Shown here: positions 19,379-28,602 of the stretch, one piece after another
Layout of the letters: each line of letters begins with the position of its first letter
Position numbering within the stretch: the stretch's first letter is position 1
NCBI GenBank assembly: GCA_002730555.1
Contig: PCAM01000005.1
Span: 25,799 to 89,798 of the forward strand
Direction of reading: 5' to 3'
DNA: 64,000 nt
Source: Chloroflexota bacterium
GTDB taxonomy: Bacteria > Chloroflexota > Dehalococcoidia > Lucifugimonadales > Lucifugimonadaceae
Notes under the pieces: model-generated
What the model was told of the DNA's origin: nothing
Seen by the model: only the letters and a program-made list of their open reading frames with translations
Databases searched by the model: none
Program-made: the position numbers and the translations under genes

Positions 19379-21271
19379 ATGACTAACGGGTCCGGAGCCG
19401 GGACCGTGCGGCTGACGGTGGCGCAAGCGATCGTAAAGTTCCTGCAGGTGCAGTACAGCGAACGGGACGGGGAACGTCAGCGGTTGATCCCGGCCATGTT
19501 CGGCATCTTCGGTCACGGAAACGTACACAGCCTGGGACAGGCGTTATACGAATACGGGGACGACTTGCCGTTCCACCGGCCGACCAACGAGCAGTCAATG
19601 GTCCACACGGCGGCCGCGTTTGCGAAAACGAAACTGCGCCTCGCGACCCTTGCCTGCACGTCGTCCATCGGGCCCGGTTCGACCAACATGCTCACCGGCG
19701 CCGCGGGCGCGACGATCAACCGGCTGCCGGTCCTGTTACTCCCGTCCGATTACTACGCAAAACGTTTCCAGGGACCGGTCCTCCAACAGCTTGAGCACCC
19801 GGTATCGTCCGATGTAAGCGTTAACGACTGTTTCAGGCCGGTTAGCCGTTTTTTTGACCGCATCTCCCGGCCGGAGCAACTTCTGACCGCCTTACCCGAA
19901 GCGATGCGCGTGCTCACGGATCCCGTCGACACCGGCGCGGTCACGATCTCGTTGCCGCAGGACGTGCAGGCCGAGGCGTACGACTTTCCCGCCGAACTTT
20001 TCGACGAGCGCACATGGATTATTGAACGCAGATCCCCTGACGATGCCGTCATCGAGGACCTGGTCGGTCTGTTGAGGACTGCGAAACGCCCGTTGGTGGT
20101 CGCCGGCGGCGGAGTGATCTACTCGGAGGCTTCGGCCGAGCTGGAAGAGTTCGCCGAGTCGTTCGGTATTCCGGTCGGCGAGACCTTCGCCGGGCACGGC
20201 GCCATGCGCAACGACTCCGGGCTCGCCCTAGGCGGCATCGGCTCAAACGGCACCGCCGCCGCCGTTGAGACCGGGAAGAAGGCGGACCTCGTGATCGCCA
20301 TAGGGACTCGCCTCACCGATATCACCACCAGTTCGCGGTCGGCATTCCAGAACCCTGACGTCCGGATCGCCCATATCAACCCCTCCAGCTTTGACGCCCA
20401 CAAGATGGGTGCAACGGCGGTAATCGCAGACGCGCGCCAGGCACTCCGCGCTCTGACGATAGCGGCGCGCGAGGCGGGCGTGAGGCCAGACGCCGGGTAT
20501 GTCGAAAAGGTGGGGGCTTCCCGGAACTCCTGGAGGCTGTTCCTGAAAGATGAAGTCTACCAACCAACACCGGGCGAAGCGATGAGTCAGCCCGAGCTGG
20601 TTGGGATTTTGAACGAGGAATCGCAGGCCGGTGACACGGTAATCAACGACGCCGGAACCCTTCCCGGAGACCTCCACAAGCTCTGGGACACGAGCAACGG
20701 AACAACCTGCCACCTGGAATTCGGTTACTCCACGATGGGCTACGCCTTGCCGGCGGGACTCGGCGTACGGATGGCGCAGCCGGAGGGCGAAGTGTACGTA
20801 TTCCTGGGCGACCACACGTACTTGATGGCCCCGTCGGAACTGGTCACTGCAGCGCTGGAGGACTGGAAGGTCACTGTGGTCCTGTCAGAAAACCACGGTG
20901 CACAGGCGATACGCGCCCTGCAAATGGGAAGCGCAGGACGCAGCTTCGGGAACGAACTCAGGCGCCGGGATGAGGCGACAGGCCGCCTAGAAGGCGAGTA
21001 TCTGGAGCTGGATTTCGTCAAGAACGCCGAGGCGATGGGAGCACGCGGCTGGAACGTCTCTACACCGGACGAGTTGCGGTCTGCGCTTAAAGAGGCGCGT
21101 GCCGAGATCCGGTCCTGCATGATCGTCGTGGAGACGGAGAAGCACCACTATGGACCAGGCACGGGGTCATGGTGGGACGTCTCCCCGGCAGAGGTTTCTG
21201 ACGACCCGGTGACGCAGGACCTGCGGAAACAGTACGAGCAGGACCGCGAAGCGCAACGTTACTATTACTAG
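19379..21271 (+). CDS. iolD: 3D-(3,5/4)-trihydroxycyclohexane-1,2-dione acylhydrolase-like ThDP enzyme (IolD family)
   Basis: RLTVAQAIVKFLQVQY, MFGIFGHGNVHSLGQALYE, LPFHRPTNEQSMVHTAAAFAK, TACTSSIGPGSTNM-like segment, ThDP-binding C-terminal domain. Confidence 0.85.
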   Translation: MTNGSGAGTVRLTVAQAIVKFLQVQYSERDGERQRLIPAMFGIFGHGNVHSLGQALYEYGDDLPFHRPTNEQSMVHTAAAFAKTKLRLATLACTSSIGPGSTNMLTGAAGATINRLPVLLLPSDYYAKRFQGPVLQQLEHPVSSDVSVNDCFRPVSRFFDRISRPEQLLTALPEAMRVLTDPVDTGAVTISLPQDVQAEAYDFPAELFDERTWIIERRSPDDAVIEDLVGLLRTAKRPLVVAGGGVIYSEASAELEEFAESFGIPVGETFAGHGAMRNDSGLALGGIGSNGTAAAVETGKKADLVIAIGTRLTDITTSSRSAFQNPDVRIAHINPSSFDAHKMGATAVIADARQALRALTIAAREAGVRPDAGYVEKVGASRNSWRLFLKDEVYQPTPGEAMSQPELVGILNEESQAGDTVINDAGTLPGDLHKLWDTSNGTTCHLEFGYSTMGYALPAGLGVRMAQPEGEVYVFLGDHTYLMAPSELVTAALEDWKVTVVLSENHGAQAIRALQMGSAGRSFGNELRRRDEATGRLEGEYLELDFVKNAEAMGARGWNVSTPDELRSALKEARAEIRSCMIVVETEKHHYGPGTGSWWDVSPAEVSDDPVTQDLRKQYEQDREAQRYYY

Positions 21272-21310
21272 ACAGACCGGTTATAAAGCCGGGTCGGGAG
21301 CGGGACAGGT

Positions 21311-22198
21311 ATGAGTATCAAAGTTGGCAGCGCCCCGGATTCATGGGGCGTGTGGTTCGCTGACGATCCCAGGCAAACGCCGTGGCGCCGGTTCTTGGAT
21401 GAACTGGCGGAGGCCGGGTACCAAAGGCTGGAGATCGGCCCGTACGGCTATCTGCCGACCGACCCGGCAACTTTGACGATGGAGCTGGAAGCAAGAGGCT
21501 TGAAGGCGGCCGCCGGAATGGTCATGTCAACCCTGGAGGATCAGGACGGGTGGCCGGGGCTTGAACGACAGTTGCTTGACGTGGGCGAACTCGTATGCGC
21601 CCTGGGCGCCGGGCACCTCGTCCTGATCGACGGTCCGTATTCGGATCTGATCACGGGCGATCCGATGGCCCCGAACCGTCTGGACGACGACGCATGGAGA
21701 CGCCTGATCGATACGACCGAAAAACTCGCAGAGATGGCCCGTAGCAAATTTGGCCTGAAAGCAGTGTTCCACCCACATGCGGACACCCACATCGAGTACG
21801 AGGACCAGATCGAACGATTCCTCGACGATACCGATCCCGACAACATTGCGCTGTGCCTTGATCTTGGCCATCACGCGTACCGTGGCGGCGATCCCGTGGA
21901 GTTCATGCGCAAGCACCATGAGCGCATCCCGTACCTGCACCTGAAGAGCGTAGACGCCAGCCTGCGGGATCGCGTAAACGATGAGGGTTTGCCGTTTGCG
22001 GAGGCGATGGAGATAGGCGTGTTTTGCGAGCCGGAGGGCGGCGCTATCGATTTCAAAGAGTTGGCAGCACTGTTGAACGAGATCGAGTTCGATGGCTACG
22101 CGATCGTGGAGCAAGACATGCCACCACAACCCCTGGACCGTCCGCTCCCGGTGGCCCGTCGCACCCTCAAATATCTCCGCGAGATCGGAATCGCCTAA
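21311..22198 (+). CDS. Inosose dehydratase-like sugar phosphate isomerase/epimerase (IolE-like)
   Basis: VGSAPDSWGVWFADDPRQTPWRRFLDELAEAGYQRLEIGPYGYLP; FHPHADTHIEYEDQIERFL; ALCLDLGHHAYRGGDPVEFM; HLKSVD. Confidence 0.8.
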   Translation: MSIKVGSAPDSWGVWFADDPRQTPWRRFLDELAEAGYQRLEIGPYGYLPTDPATLTMELEARGLKAAAGMVMSTLEDQDGWPGLERQLLDVGELVCALGAGHLVLIDGPYSDLITGDPMAPNRLDDDAWRRLIDTTEKLAEMARSKFGLKAVFHPHADTHIEYEDQIERFLDDTDPDNIALCLDLGHHAYRGGDPVEFMRKHHERIPYLHLKSVDASLRDRVNDEGLPFAEAMEIGVFCEPEGGAIDFKELAALLNEIEFDGYAIVEQDMPPQPLDRPLPVARRTLKYLREIGIA

Positions 22199-22342
22199 CC
22201 CGGTAACCGGGCGCACCCGGCCACACCGCCGTTTGGTTAATAACGGGGCGGTTGGGAGAGCACGGGGCTGGACACTTCGTACCCAAGCTGACAGCTGGCC
22301 ATTCAAGCCGCCATCCGGCAGCCTATCAGGAAGGACACCGAC

Positions 22343-23869
22343 TTGAGGATCGCTTGCCTCGGGATGATGCACGAGACGAACACGTTCCAGTCGGTACCGA
22401 CGACTTACGAGGCGTTCGAGGGCTTCGAGCTTTTGCGTGGCGACGAGGTCAGGGCGCAGCACGCCACCGCCAACTCCACCGTCTCCGGGTTTTTCGAGGG
22501 CGCAGGCCGTTACGAGTTTGACCTCGTGCCCCTGCTCCACGCATTCACCGGGCCGACCGGCACGGTAACGAAGGATGCGTTCGACCGGATCGTCGGCGAG
22601 ATGCTTGAGATGCTGCGTACCGCCGGGCCGTTTGACGGAGTGCTGCTCGGGCAGCACGGAGCCGCCGTCTCCGAGGAGTTCCCGGATATGGACGGCGAGA
22701 TAGCGTCCCGGGTGAGGGAGCTTGTCGGCGCGGATACGCCGGTCGTGATGTGCCTTGACCTGCACTCCAATATCACCCGTGCCATGGTCGACAACGTGGA
22801 CGCAACCATCGTGTATCGCACCAATCCCCACCTCGACCCGAAGGCGCGGGCCGTAGAGGCGTCCGAGATCCTGGTCAACACTATCCGCGGCGACGTCAAA
22901 CCGGTCCAGTGGATCGAGCAGTTGCCGATGGTGATCAACATCTCGAAGCAGGCGACCGAGCTTGATCCCATGAAGTCCGTGATGGACGACGTGCGTTCCG
23001 TCATAGAACGGCCGGGGATCCTGTCTGCAAGCTGCGGGCAGGGCTATCCCTACGCAGACGTGATCGAGATGGGCGTCTCGTTCGTGGTGGTGGCGGACGG
23101 TGATGTGGATGCGGCACACGATGCGGCGCGCTGGCTTGCGGACCGGACGTGGGAGCGACGCGCGTTATTCGGCAACGACACGCCGACGCCGTCTGAAGCA
23201 CTGGCGGCGGCGATAAGGGCCCCAACGGGCGTCGGTCCGAGCGTCATCATGGACATGGGCGACAACGTGGGCGGTGGCGGTTCCGCCGATTCCACACACC
23301 TGCTGGCGGAGGCGCAGCGCCAGGGCGCGGGCGAGTTGCTGATGAGCCTCTTCGACCCGGAGGCCGTACGGGAATGTATCGACGCCGGTCCGGGGACGGA
23401 CCTGACGCTGGAGGTCGGCGGCAAGACGGACGACTTGCACGGGTCGCCGATCGAGGTCACAGGTCGGGTGCGGGCGATTACAGACGGGCGCTTCGAAGAG
23501 CCAACGCCGATACACGGCGGTTTCAGGTTCTTTGATTACGGCCCAACGGTGGCACTGGACCTCGCCGCCGCCGGGGGTTTCGGCGAAGGAAACACACTGC
23601 TCCTGCACACCAAACGGGGCGTAGGCAACATGACCCGACAACAGATGTACTCGGTGGGGGTGTTCCCGGAGCGCTACCGGATCGTGATCGCCAAGGGCGT
23701 CGTCTCGCCTAGGGCGGCATACGAACCGATCGCCCGAGAGATCATCCTGGCAGACACGCCGGGAGTCTCAAGCGCCGATCTATCCACGTTTAATTTTGAG
23801 CACCGAAGACGTCCTCTTTACCCGTTTGAAGAGGACTCGGAGTACCGGGCGGGCGATCTCACCTTGTAG
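22343..23869 (+). CDS. M81-family metallopeptidase (MlrC-like)
   Basis: RIACLGMMHETNTF, DGVLLGQHGAAVSEEFPDMDGEI, MCLDLHSNITRAMVDNVDATIVYRTNPHLD, MGDNVGGGGSADST. Confidence 0.9.
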   Translation: MRIACLGMMHETNTFQSVPTTYEAFEGFELLRGDEVRAQHATANSTVSGFFEGAGRYEFDLVPLLHAFTGPTGTVTKDAFDRIVGEMLEMLRTAGPFDGVLLGQHGAAVSEEFPDMDGEIASRVRELVGADTPVVMCLDLHSNITRAMVDNVDATIVYRTNPHLDPKARAVEASEILVNTIRGDVKPVQWIEQLPMVINISKQATELDPMKSVMDDVRSVIERPGILSASCGQGYPYADVIEMGVSFVVVADGDVDAAHDAARWLADRTWERRALFGNDTPTPSEALAAAIRAPTGVGPSVIMDMGDNVGGGGSADSTHLLAEAQRQGAGELLMSLFDPEAVRECIDAGPGTDLTLEVGGKTDDLHGSPIEVTGRVRAITDGRFEEPTPIHGGFRFFDYGPTVALDLAAAGGFGEGNTLLLHTKRGVGNMTRQQMYSVGVFPERYRIVIAKGVVSPRAAYEPIAREIILADTPGVSSADLSTFNFEHRRRPLYPFEEDSEYRAGDLTL

Positions 23870-24653
23870 GCGGCAGGAGGCGCGTTTCCGTCGCTCCCCC
23901 TTTGAACTCGTACTGTTTGTCGAAGTTGATCAAGATCTCGTAATCGCCGCCCGTTTCAAACGTCCCGGGGAGGGTCAGGCGCGCCTCGTAGGGCGTGAAC
24001 TGTCTCACGCACTCGGTCGCGACATCCACTTTTTCGATGTTAGTCAGGCTGACCCGGATCAAGTTGCCAAACAGACGGCCACCGGAGCGCGTCTGTACGG
24101 CCTCACCCTGCGTCATGCATGACGATTCGAGCCCCGAGTTCACGATAAAGTCGTAGGCCGGAGGCGAGGTGTTTGTCAGTTCCAACCTGAAATCCATGAT
24201 CGGCGCCAGTACCGAACGCGTCCCATCATCCAGAGCCGCCTCGGTGGTCAGGGAGAGGCTGGCGGCGCCATTCACGCTGATCTGGTAATCAGTTGACGGC
24301 TCTAGCCCTACCAGTTCAACAATGCGCTCGTGTGATCCGTATATCTCGGCACAGGCCACCCGGACATCCACCGGGATCGTGTTGCGCACATCCACGGTGA
24401 TGTCGTTGCCGAGGATTTTCACGTGCGTTTCTTTGTACTCGGCACACGCGTTCGGCAGTCCAGAAACGATCCTGAGCTGATATTCATGCTCGGGGTCGGT
24501 AATCACGACAACCTCGGCCTCGTCGATCGGGGCCATTACTTCGATGCGCGGAGCGAACTCGGCGTCCGGTGGTGCATCTGAGCCGCACGCCATTGCCACG
24601 ACGAACAGTGCTGAGATCACGAGGAGAAGCCCCGTACGTCGCGCACAATTCAT
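23859..24653 (-). CDS. Hypothetical lipoprotein
   Basis: Signal peptide with lipobox (LLVISALFVVAMACGSD); no recognised domain. Confidence 0.65.
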   Translation of the reverse strand: MNCARRTGLLLVISALFVVAMACGSDAPPDAEFAPRIEVMAPIDEAEVVVITDPEHEYQLRIVSGLPNACAEYKETHVKILGNDITVDVRNTIPVDVRVACAEIYGSHERIVELVGLEPSTDYQISVNGAASLSLTTEAALDDGTRSVLAPIMDFRLELTNTSPPAYDFIVNSGLESSCMTQGEAVQTRSGGRLFGNLIRVSLTNIEKVDVATECVRQFTPYEARLTLPGTFETGGDYEILINFDKQYEFKGGATETRLLPPTR

Positions 24654-24879
24654 AATTGAGTTTGCTCCTTGTGGACAGACGTGGAATATTCGATTTCATG
24701 AAAGCTGAGAGTCGATTGTGAAACATTTCTTCCGTTGAATCCATAACGTCGGGAACCATCAATCGGATTTTTTCTCGAACGACCATCTGCCATTGGATCG
24801 ACGGGCCGCTATTAAGGCCACGGGTTTGACGTGACGAGAAGACGCTACATATACTCGTCATTAATCGAATTTCGTAATG

Positions 24880-25190
24880 GCTATGACAGGGACTAGTAAG
24901 TCGGGTTACGGGAACAAGCGAGCCGGAGTTGGTGTGAGTCCGGTATCCACGAACCTTGCCGAATGGACCCGGGAGCCGCAGGGCGAAAGGTCTGGTGATA
25001 CGCCAGTCGATTAGCTCTCGCCGGAGTGGGCACCGTTATCAGAGCCTAGGGCCTCGATCCTTCCTCTCCATTACGGAGACCGGGTTCGGCGTCTGATTTG
25101 AGATGCCGGAGCGATCATCGTTCCGGTAACAAGGGTGGCACCGCGTGGCTATTTCAACCTCGCCCCTATCGGGAGCGAGGTATTTTTTTG
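24880..25190 (+). promoter_or_regulatory. T-box leader upstream of trpS with Rho-independent terminator
   Basis: T-box sequence AACAAGGGTGGCACCGCG at 25128-25145; terminator cctcgcccctatcgggagcgagg (25158-25180) then T-run; candidate Trp specifier TGG at 24964-24966 in GAATGGACC context. Confidence 0.88.
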
Positions 25191-25217
25191 GTCAAATTAT
25201 TTGGCCCTGAGACGAAT

Positions 25218-26261
25218 ATGGCGGCAGACATGGCTGACAACACCGGAAGAAAGAGAATCCTGACCGGCATCAGGCCGACGGGACGGCTTCACATCGGTCA
25301 CTACGTGGGCGCGCTTGAGAACTGGGTACGGCTTCAACACGGGTACGACGCCTACTTCCTGATCGCCGATTACCAGGCGCTGGGCGACCACATCGACGAT
25401 ATCCAATTGATCCGCGAGTCCGTGCTGCAGGTCGCGATCGACTGGCTCTCCGTGGGACTGGACCCGGAGGAGAGCACCTTCGTCATCCAGAGTTACGTGC
25501 CGGAGCACGCCGAGCTGACGATGCTGCTCAGCTTCATCACCCCGCTCGGGATGCTGCAGCGCAACCCGACCCTCAAGGCCGAAACGGAGCAACTGCGGCC
25601 GGAACAGCTAAACGTTGGCTTCTTCAACTACCCGATGTCACAGGTGGCCGACATCCTGCTGCCGCGCGCCGACCTGGTGCCGGTCGGCGAGGACCAGGCG
25701 CCGCATATTGAGATGACGCGCGAGATTGCCCGTAAGTTCAATCGGTTGTTCGCCCGCGAAAATCCCGTATTCCTAGAGCCGGGCACGCTGATCGGCCGTA
25801 TCCCTCGGCTTTCGGGCACAGACGGGCAGGCCAAGATGAGCAAGAGTCGCGGCAACGCCATCGAGCTCGGGGACGACGAGGAGACGGTGCGCAAGAAGGT
25901 CATGAGCATGTTCACGGACCCGACTCGCCTGCGTGCCACCGACCCGGGACACGTCGAGGGCAACCCGGTGTTTGAGTATCACGACGCGTTCAACCCGGAC
26001 ACGGCGGAGGTGGACGAGTTCAAGGAGCGCTACCGGGCCGGCACGGTGGGCGATGTGGACGTGAAGAAGGCGCTCATCGTCGCCATGAACAACTTCCTAG
26101 ATCCGATTCGCCAGAAGCGCGCTTATTACGAAGACCACATGAGCGAGGTCGAAGAGGCGCTCATGGAGGGCACCCGGCGCGCAAGAGTGACAGCGGCAGA
26201 AACGATGAAGGCCGTACGTGACGCAATGCAGATCAACACATACACGAGTACGTGGGAATAA
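25218..26261 (+). CDS. trpS: Tryptophan--tRNA ligase
   Basis: TGIRPTGRLHIGHYVGALENWV, AKMSKSRGN; preceded by T-box. Confidence 0.96.
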   Translation: MAADMADNTGRKRILTGIRPTGRLHIGHYVGALENWVRLQHGYDAYFLIADYQALGDHIDDIQLIRESVLQVAIDWLSVGLDPEESTFVIQSYVPEHAELTMLLSFITPLGMLQRNPTLKAETEQLRPEQLNVGFFNYPMSQVADILLPRADLVPVGEDQAPHIEMTREIARKFNRLFARENPVFLEPGTLIGRIPRLSGTDGQAKMSKSRGNAIELGDDEETVRKKVMSMFTDPTRLRATDPGHVEGNPVFEYHDAFNPDTAEVDEFKERYRAGTVGDVDVKKALIVAMNNFLDPIRQKRAYYEDHMSEVEEALMEGTRRARVTAAETMKAVRDAMQINTYTSTWE

Positions 26262-26290
26262 GTTTTCGTATTTTGATGATGCCCACCGCC

Positions 26291-26368
26291 ATGAAACAGC
26301 AACTCGAGCATACCCGCGTCGGGACACCAGCGCATGTAAATGAGGGTCAGTGGGTCTGGCGAAGCTAG
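26291..26368 (+). CDS. Putative trp leader peptide MKQQLEHTRVGTPAHVNEGQWVWRS*
   Basis: Short ORF with two Trp codons (26351-53, 26357-59) right before the stop, overlapping a hairpin 59-65/72-78 (262xx/263xx numbering: 26359-26365 with 26372-26378), 64 nt upstream of trpE. Confidence 0.5.
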   Translation: MKQQLEHTRVGTPAHVNEGQWVWRS

Positions 26369-26432
26369 TCCGCTTCGTTATTCACCATCGCCCGGGATCC
26401 CTACGCGGTCCCAGGCCTACCCGGAGAACCCC

Positions 26433-27974
26433 ATGCACACCCCGACTTTTGAACAGTTCGAAACGCTCGCCAAGAAGAACAACACCATTCCGGTCTACCG
26501 GGAGATCAGCGCCGACCTTGAAACGCCGGTGTCCGCCTACCTGAAGGTCGCCCGCGGCCCCTACTCGTTCCTGCTGGAATCGGTCGAGGGCGGCGAGAAC
26601 CTGGCCCGCTACAGCTTCATCGGCGCCGAGCCGCTCGAGGTACTGCGCACCGGTCCGGGCCAGCCGGGCGGCGAGGTCGATCCGCTGGACGTACTCAAGG
26701 CGCGCATGGCGGACATCAGCTACGCCGAGATGCCCGGATTGCCGTATTTTTCGGGCGGGGCGGTCGGCTACGTCTCGTACGACGCCATCAAGTACTTTGA
26801 ACCGCGTGTGCCGCAAGCGCCGAGCCGCGGCGTTGACGTACCAGAATCGGTCTTCATGCTGGCCGACGGTCTGCTGATCTTCGATCACGTTCAGCACAAG
26901 ATCTCCGTCGTAGCGCACGCCTTCGTGGACGGCGACGTTGAGGCGTCTTACAGGGCCGCCACGGAGAAGGTTGAGACGCTGGTCAATCGGCTGCAGGGCC
27001 CGCTGCCAAGACACGCCTATCGGCGTATCTCGGCGGCCCAACCAGGGATGCGCTCGGCAGAGGGAGGCGCCGATTACGGCGGGGCGATCGATCCCGGCGA
27101 GCCGGTGCCAGCGTTCGGCGGCGATCGCGGCTACGAGGCCAAATCCAACATGAGCCGCGACAACTACGATCACATGATCGAGATCGGCAAGAAGAACATC
27201 TACGACGGCGAGGTAATTCAGGTGGTTCTCTCCCACCGAATGTCCCGCCGCACCGATGTCCGACCGTTCGACCTGTACCGCTCACTACGTGCAGTGAACC
27301 CGTCCCCATATATGTTCTACATCAACCTGGACGGTTTTCAGTTGGTCGGCGCCTCCCCCGAGATGCTGGTGCAGGTGATCGACGGCGTGATGGCGCTGCA
27401 CCCGATCGCCGGCACGCGACGGCGCGGCGCGACCCCGGAAGAAGACCTGGCGCTGGAAGAGGAATTGCGATCTGATGAGAAGGAGCGGGCGGAGCACGTG
27501 ATGCTACTCGATCTGGGTCGAAACGACGTCGGTCGGGTGTGCAAGCCGGGCACCGTGGCGGTGTCTCAAATGATGGACGTCGAACGCTATTCACACGTGA
27601 TGCACCTCGTGTCCCACGTGACGGGCGATCTCCGGGGCGGGATGGACGCCTACGACGCCTTCCGCGCCGGCTTCCCGGCGGGCACGGTGTCCGGGGCGCC
27701 TAAGGTTCGGGCAATGGAGCTGATCGCAGAGCTTGAGCCGGACCAGCGAGGCGGTTACGCCGGCGCAGCGGGCTACTTCAGCTACAACGGCAACATGGAC
27801 ACGGCGATATCGCTCAGGACGATGGTGTTCAAGGATGGCGTCGCCCACGTCCAGGCGGGCGGCGGCATCGTGGCCGATTCGACTCCTGAGGGCGAGTACC
27901 AGGAGACGATCAACAAGATGGCGGCGATGATGCGCGCCATCGACCACGCCGAAGAAAACATGGGTGAGGACTGA
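26433..27974 (+). CDS. trpE: Anthranilate synthase component I
   Basis: IPVYREISADLETPVSAYLKV, LDLGRNDVGRVCKPGTV, GTVSGAPKVRAMELI, RTMVFKDGVAHVQAGGGIVADS; ggag RBS at 26423. Confidence 0.96.
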   Translation: MHTPTFEQFETLAKKNNTIPVYREISADLETPVSAYLKVARGPYSFLLESVEGGENLARYSFIGAEPLEVLRTGPGQPGGEVDPLDVLKARMADISYAEMPGLPYFSGGAVGYVSYDAIKYFEPRVPQAPSRGVDVPESVFMLADGLLIFDHVQHKISVVAHAFVDGDVEASYRAATEKVETLVNRLQGPLPRHAYRRISAAQPGMRSAEGGADYGGAIDPGEPVPAFGGDRGYEAKSNMSRDNYDHMIEIGKKNIYDGEVIQVVLSHRMSRRTDVRPFDLYRSLRAVNPSPYMFYINLDGFQLVGASPEMLVQVIDGVMALHPIAGTRRRGATPEEDLALEEELRSDEKERAEHVMLLDLGRNDVGRVCKPGTVAVSQMMDVERYSHVMHLVSHVTGDLRGGMDAYDAFRAGFPAGTVSGAPKVRAMELIAELEPDQRGGYAGAAGYFSYNGNMDTAISLRTMVFKDGVAHVQAGGGIVADSTPEGEYQETINKMAAMMRAIDHAEENMGED

Positions 27975-28058
27975 GGCTCCACGGGGCATTTATCTGGCGC
28001 TGTTCACGAATAATTCTCTATTTGTAGAAAACCTTACCGGCAACAGGATTTGACAACC

Positions 28059-28496
28059 ATGGCAAACAACGACAACGACCAGCTCCTGAACCAGAGACGG
28101 ACCAAGCTGTCCGATCTTCTGGCTGTCCACGAAGAGACACCATGGAGCGAAGACGTGATCGTGAACGATCGCAACCGGGTCCGGGTTGTGTACAACCAGC
28201 CCGGTGAGTCGGTCTTCGACTTGATTAACCCGGACAACGATGAGTTCTGGGTCGTGATGTTCGGCCAGATCACATGGCGTATCGCCGACGAGGGAGTGAT
28301 GAACGCCCGTCCCGGCGATATCGTCCTCGTGCCTGCCGGTACGAAGTACTCCATCCGCACGACCGGTCGCGATCCGTCGATCCGGGTTTCCATCAACGCG
28401 CCCGACGCGCCGGAGCCGCCCTCGGTAGAGTCCACACCCATTAATCGCAACCCGGAGCGCATTCCGGGCGACCCGAGGTACCCGGACGCTTCGTGA
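28059..28496 (+). CDS. Small cupin-fold protein inserted between trpE and trpG
   Basis: PDNDEFWVVMFGQITWRIADEGVMNARPGDIVLVPAGTKYSIRT resembles cupin motifs 1 and 2. Confidence 0.65.
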   Translation: MANNDNDQLLNQRRTKLSDLLAVHEETPWSEDVIVNDRNRVRVVYNQPGESVFDLINPDNDEFWVVMFGQITWRIADEGVMNARPGDIVLVPAGTKYSIRTTGRDPSIRVSINAPDAPEPPSVESTPINRNPERIPGDPRYPDAS

Positions 28497-28602
28497 CCTT
28501 GCCAGAATCCGGCGACCGACGGGTTCGTATTAGAAAACTTCTCCCTCACCCTGGTCCTCTCCCGCTGGGAGGGGGGGGCTGAATAATCCAGAGATATTTC
28601 AA

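Noticed and set aside
21527-23119. 530-aa minus-strand ORF
   Set aside because: Shadow ORF opposite the IolE-like and M81 genes; composition (His/Arg/Val-rich, no motifs) is typical of the antisense frame in GC-rich DNA
26382-27236. 284-aa minus-strand ORF
   Set aside because: Antisense of trpE; no recognisable domain
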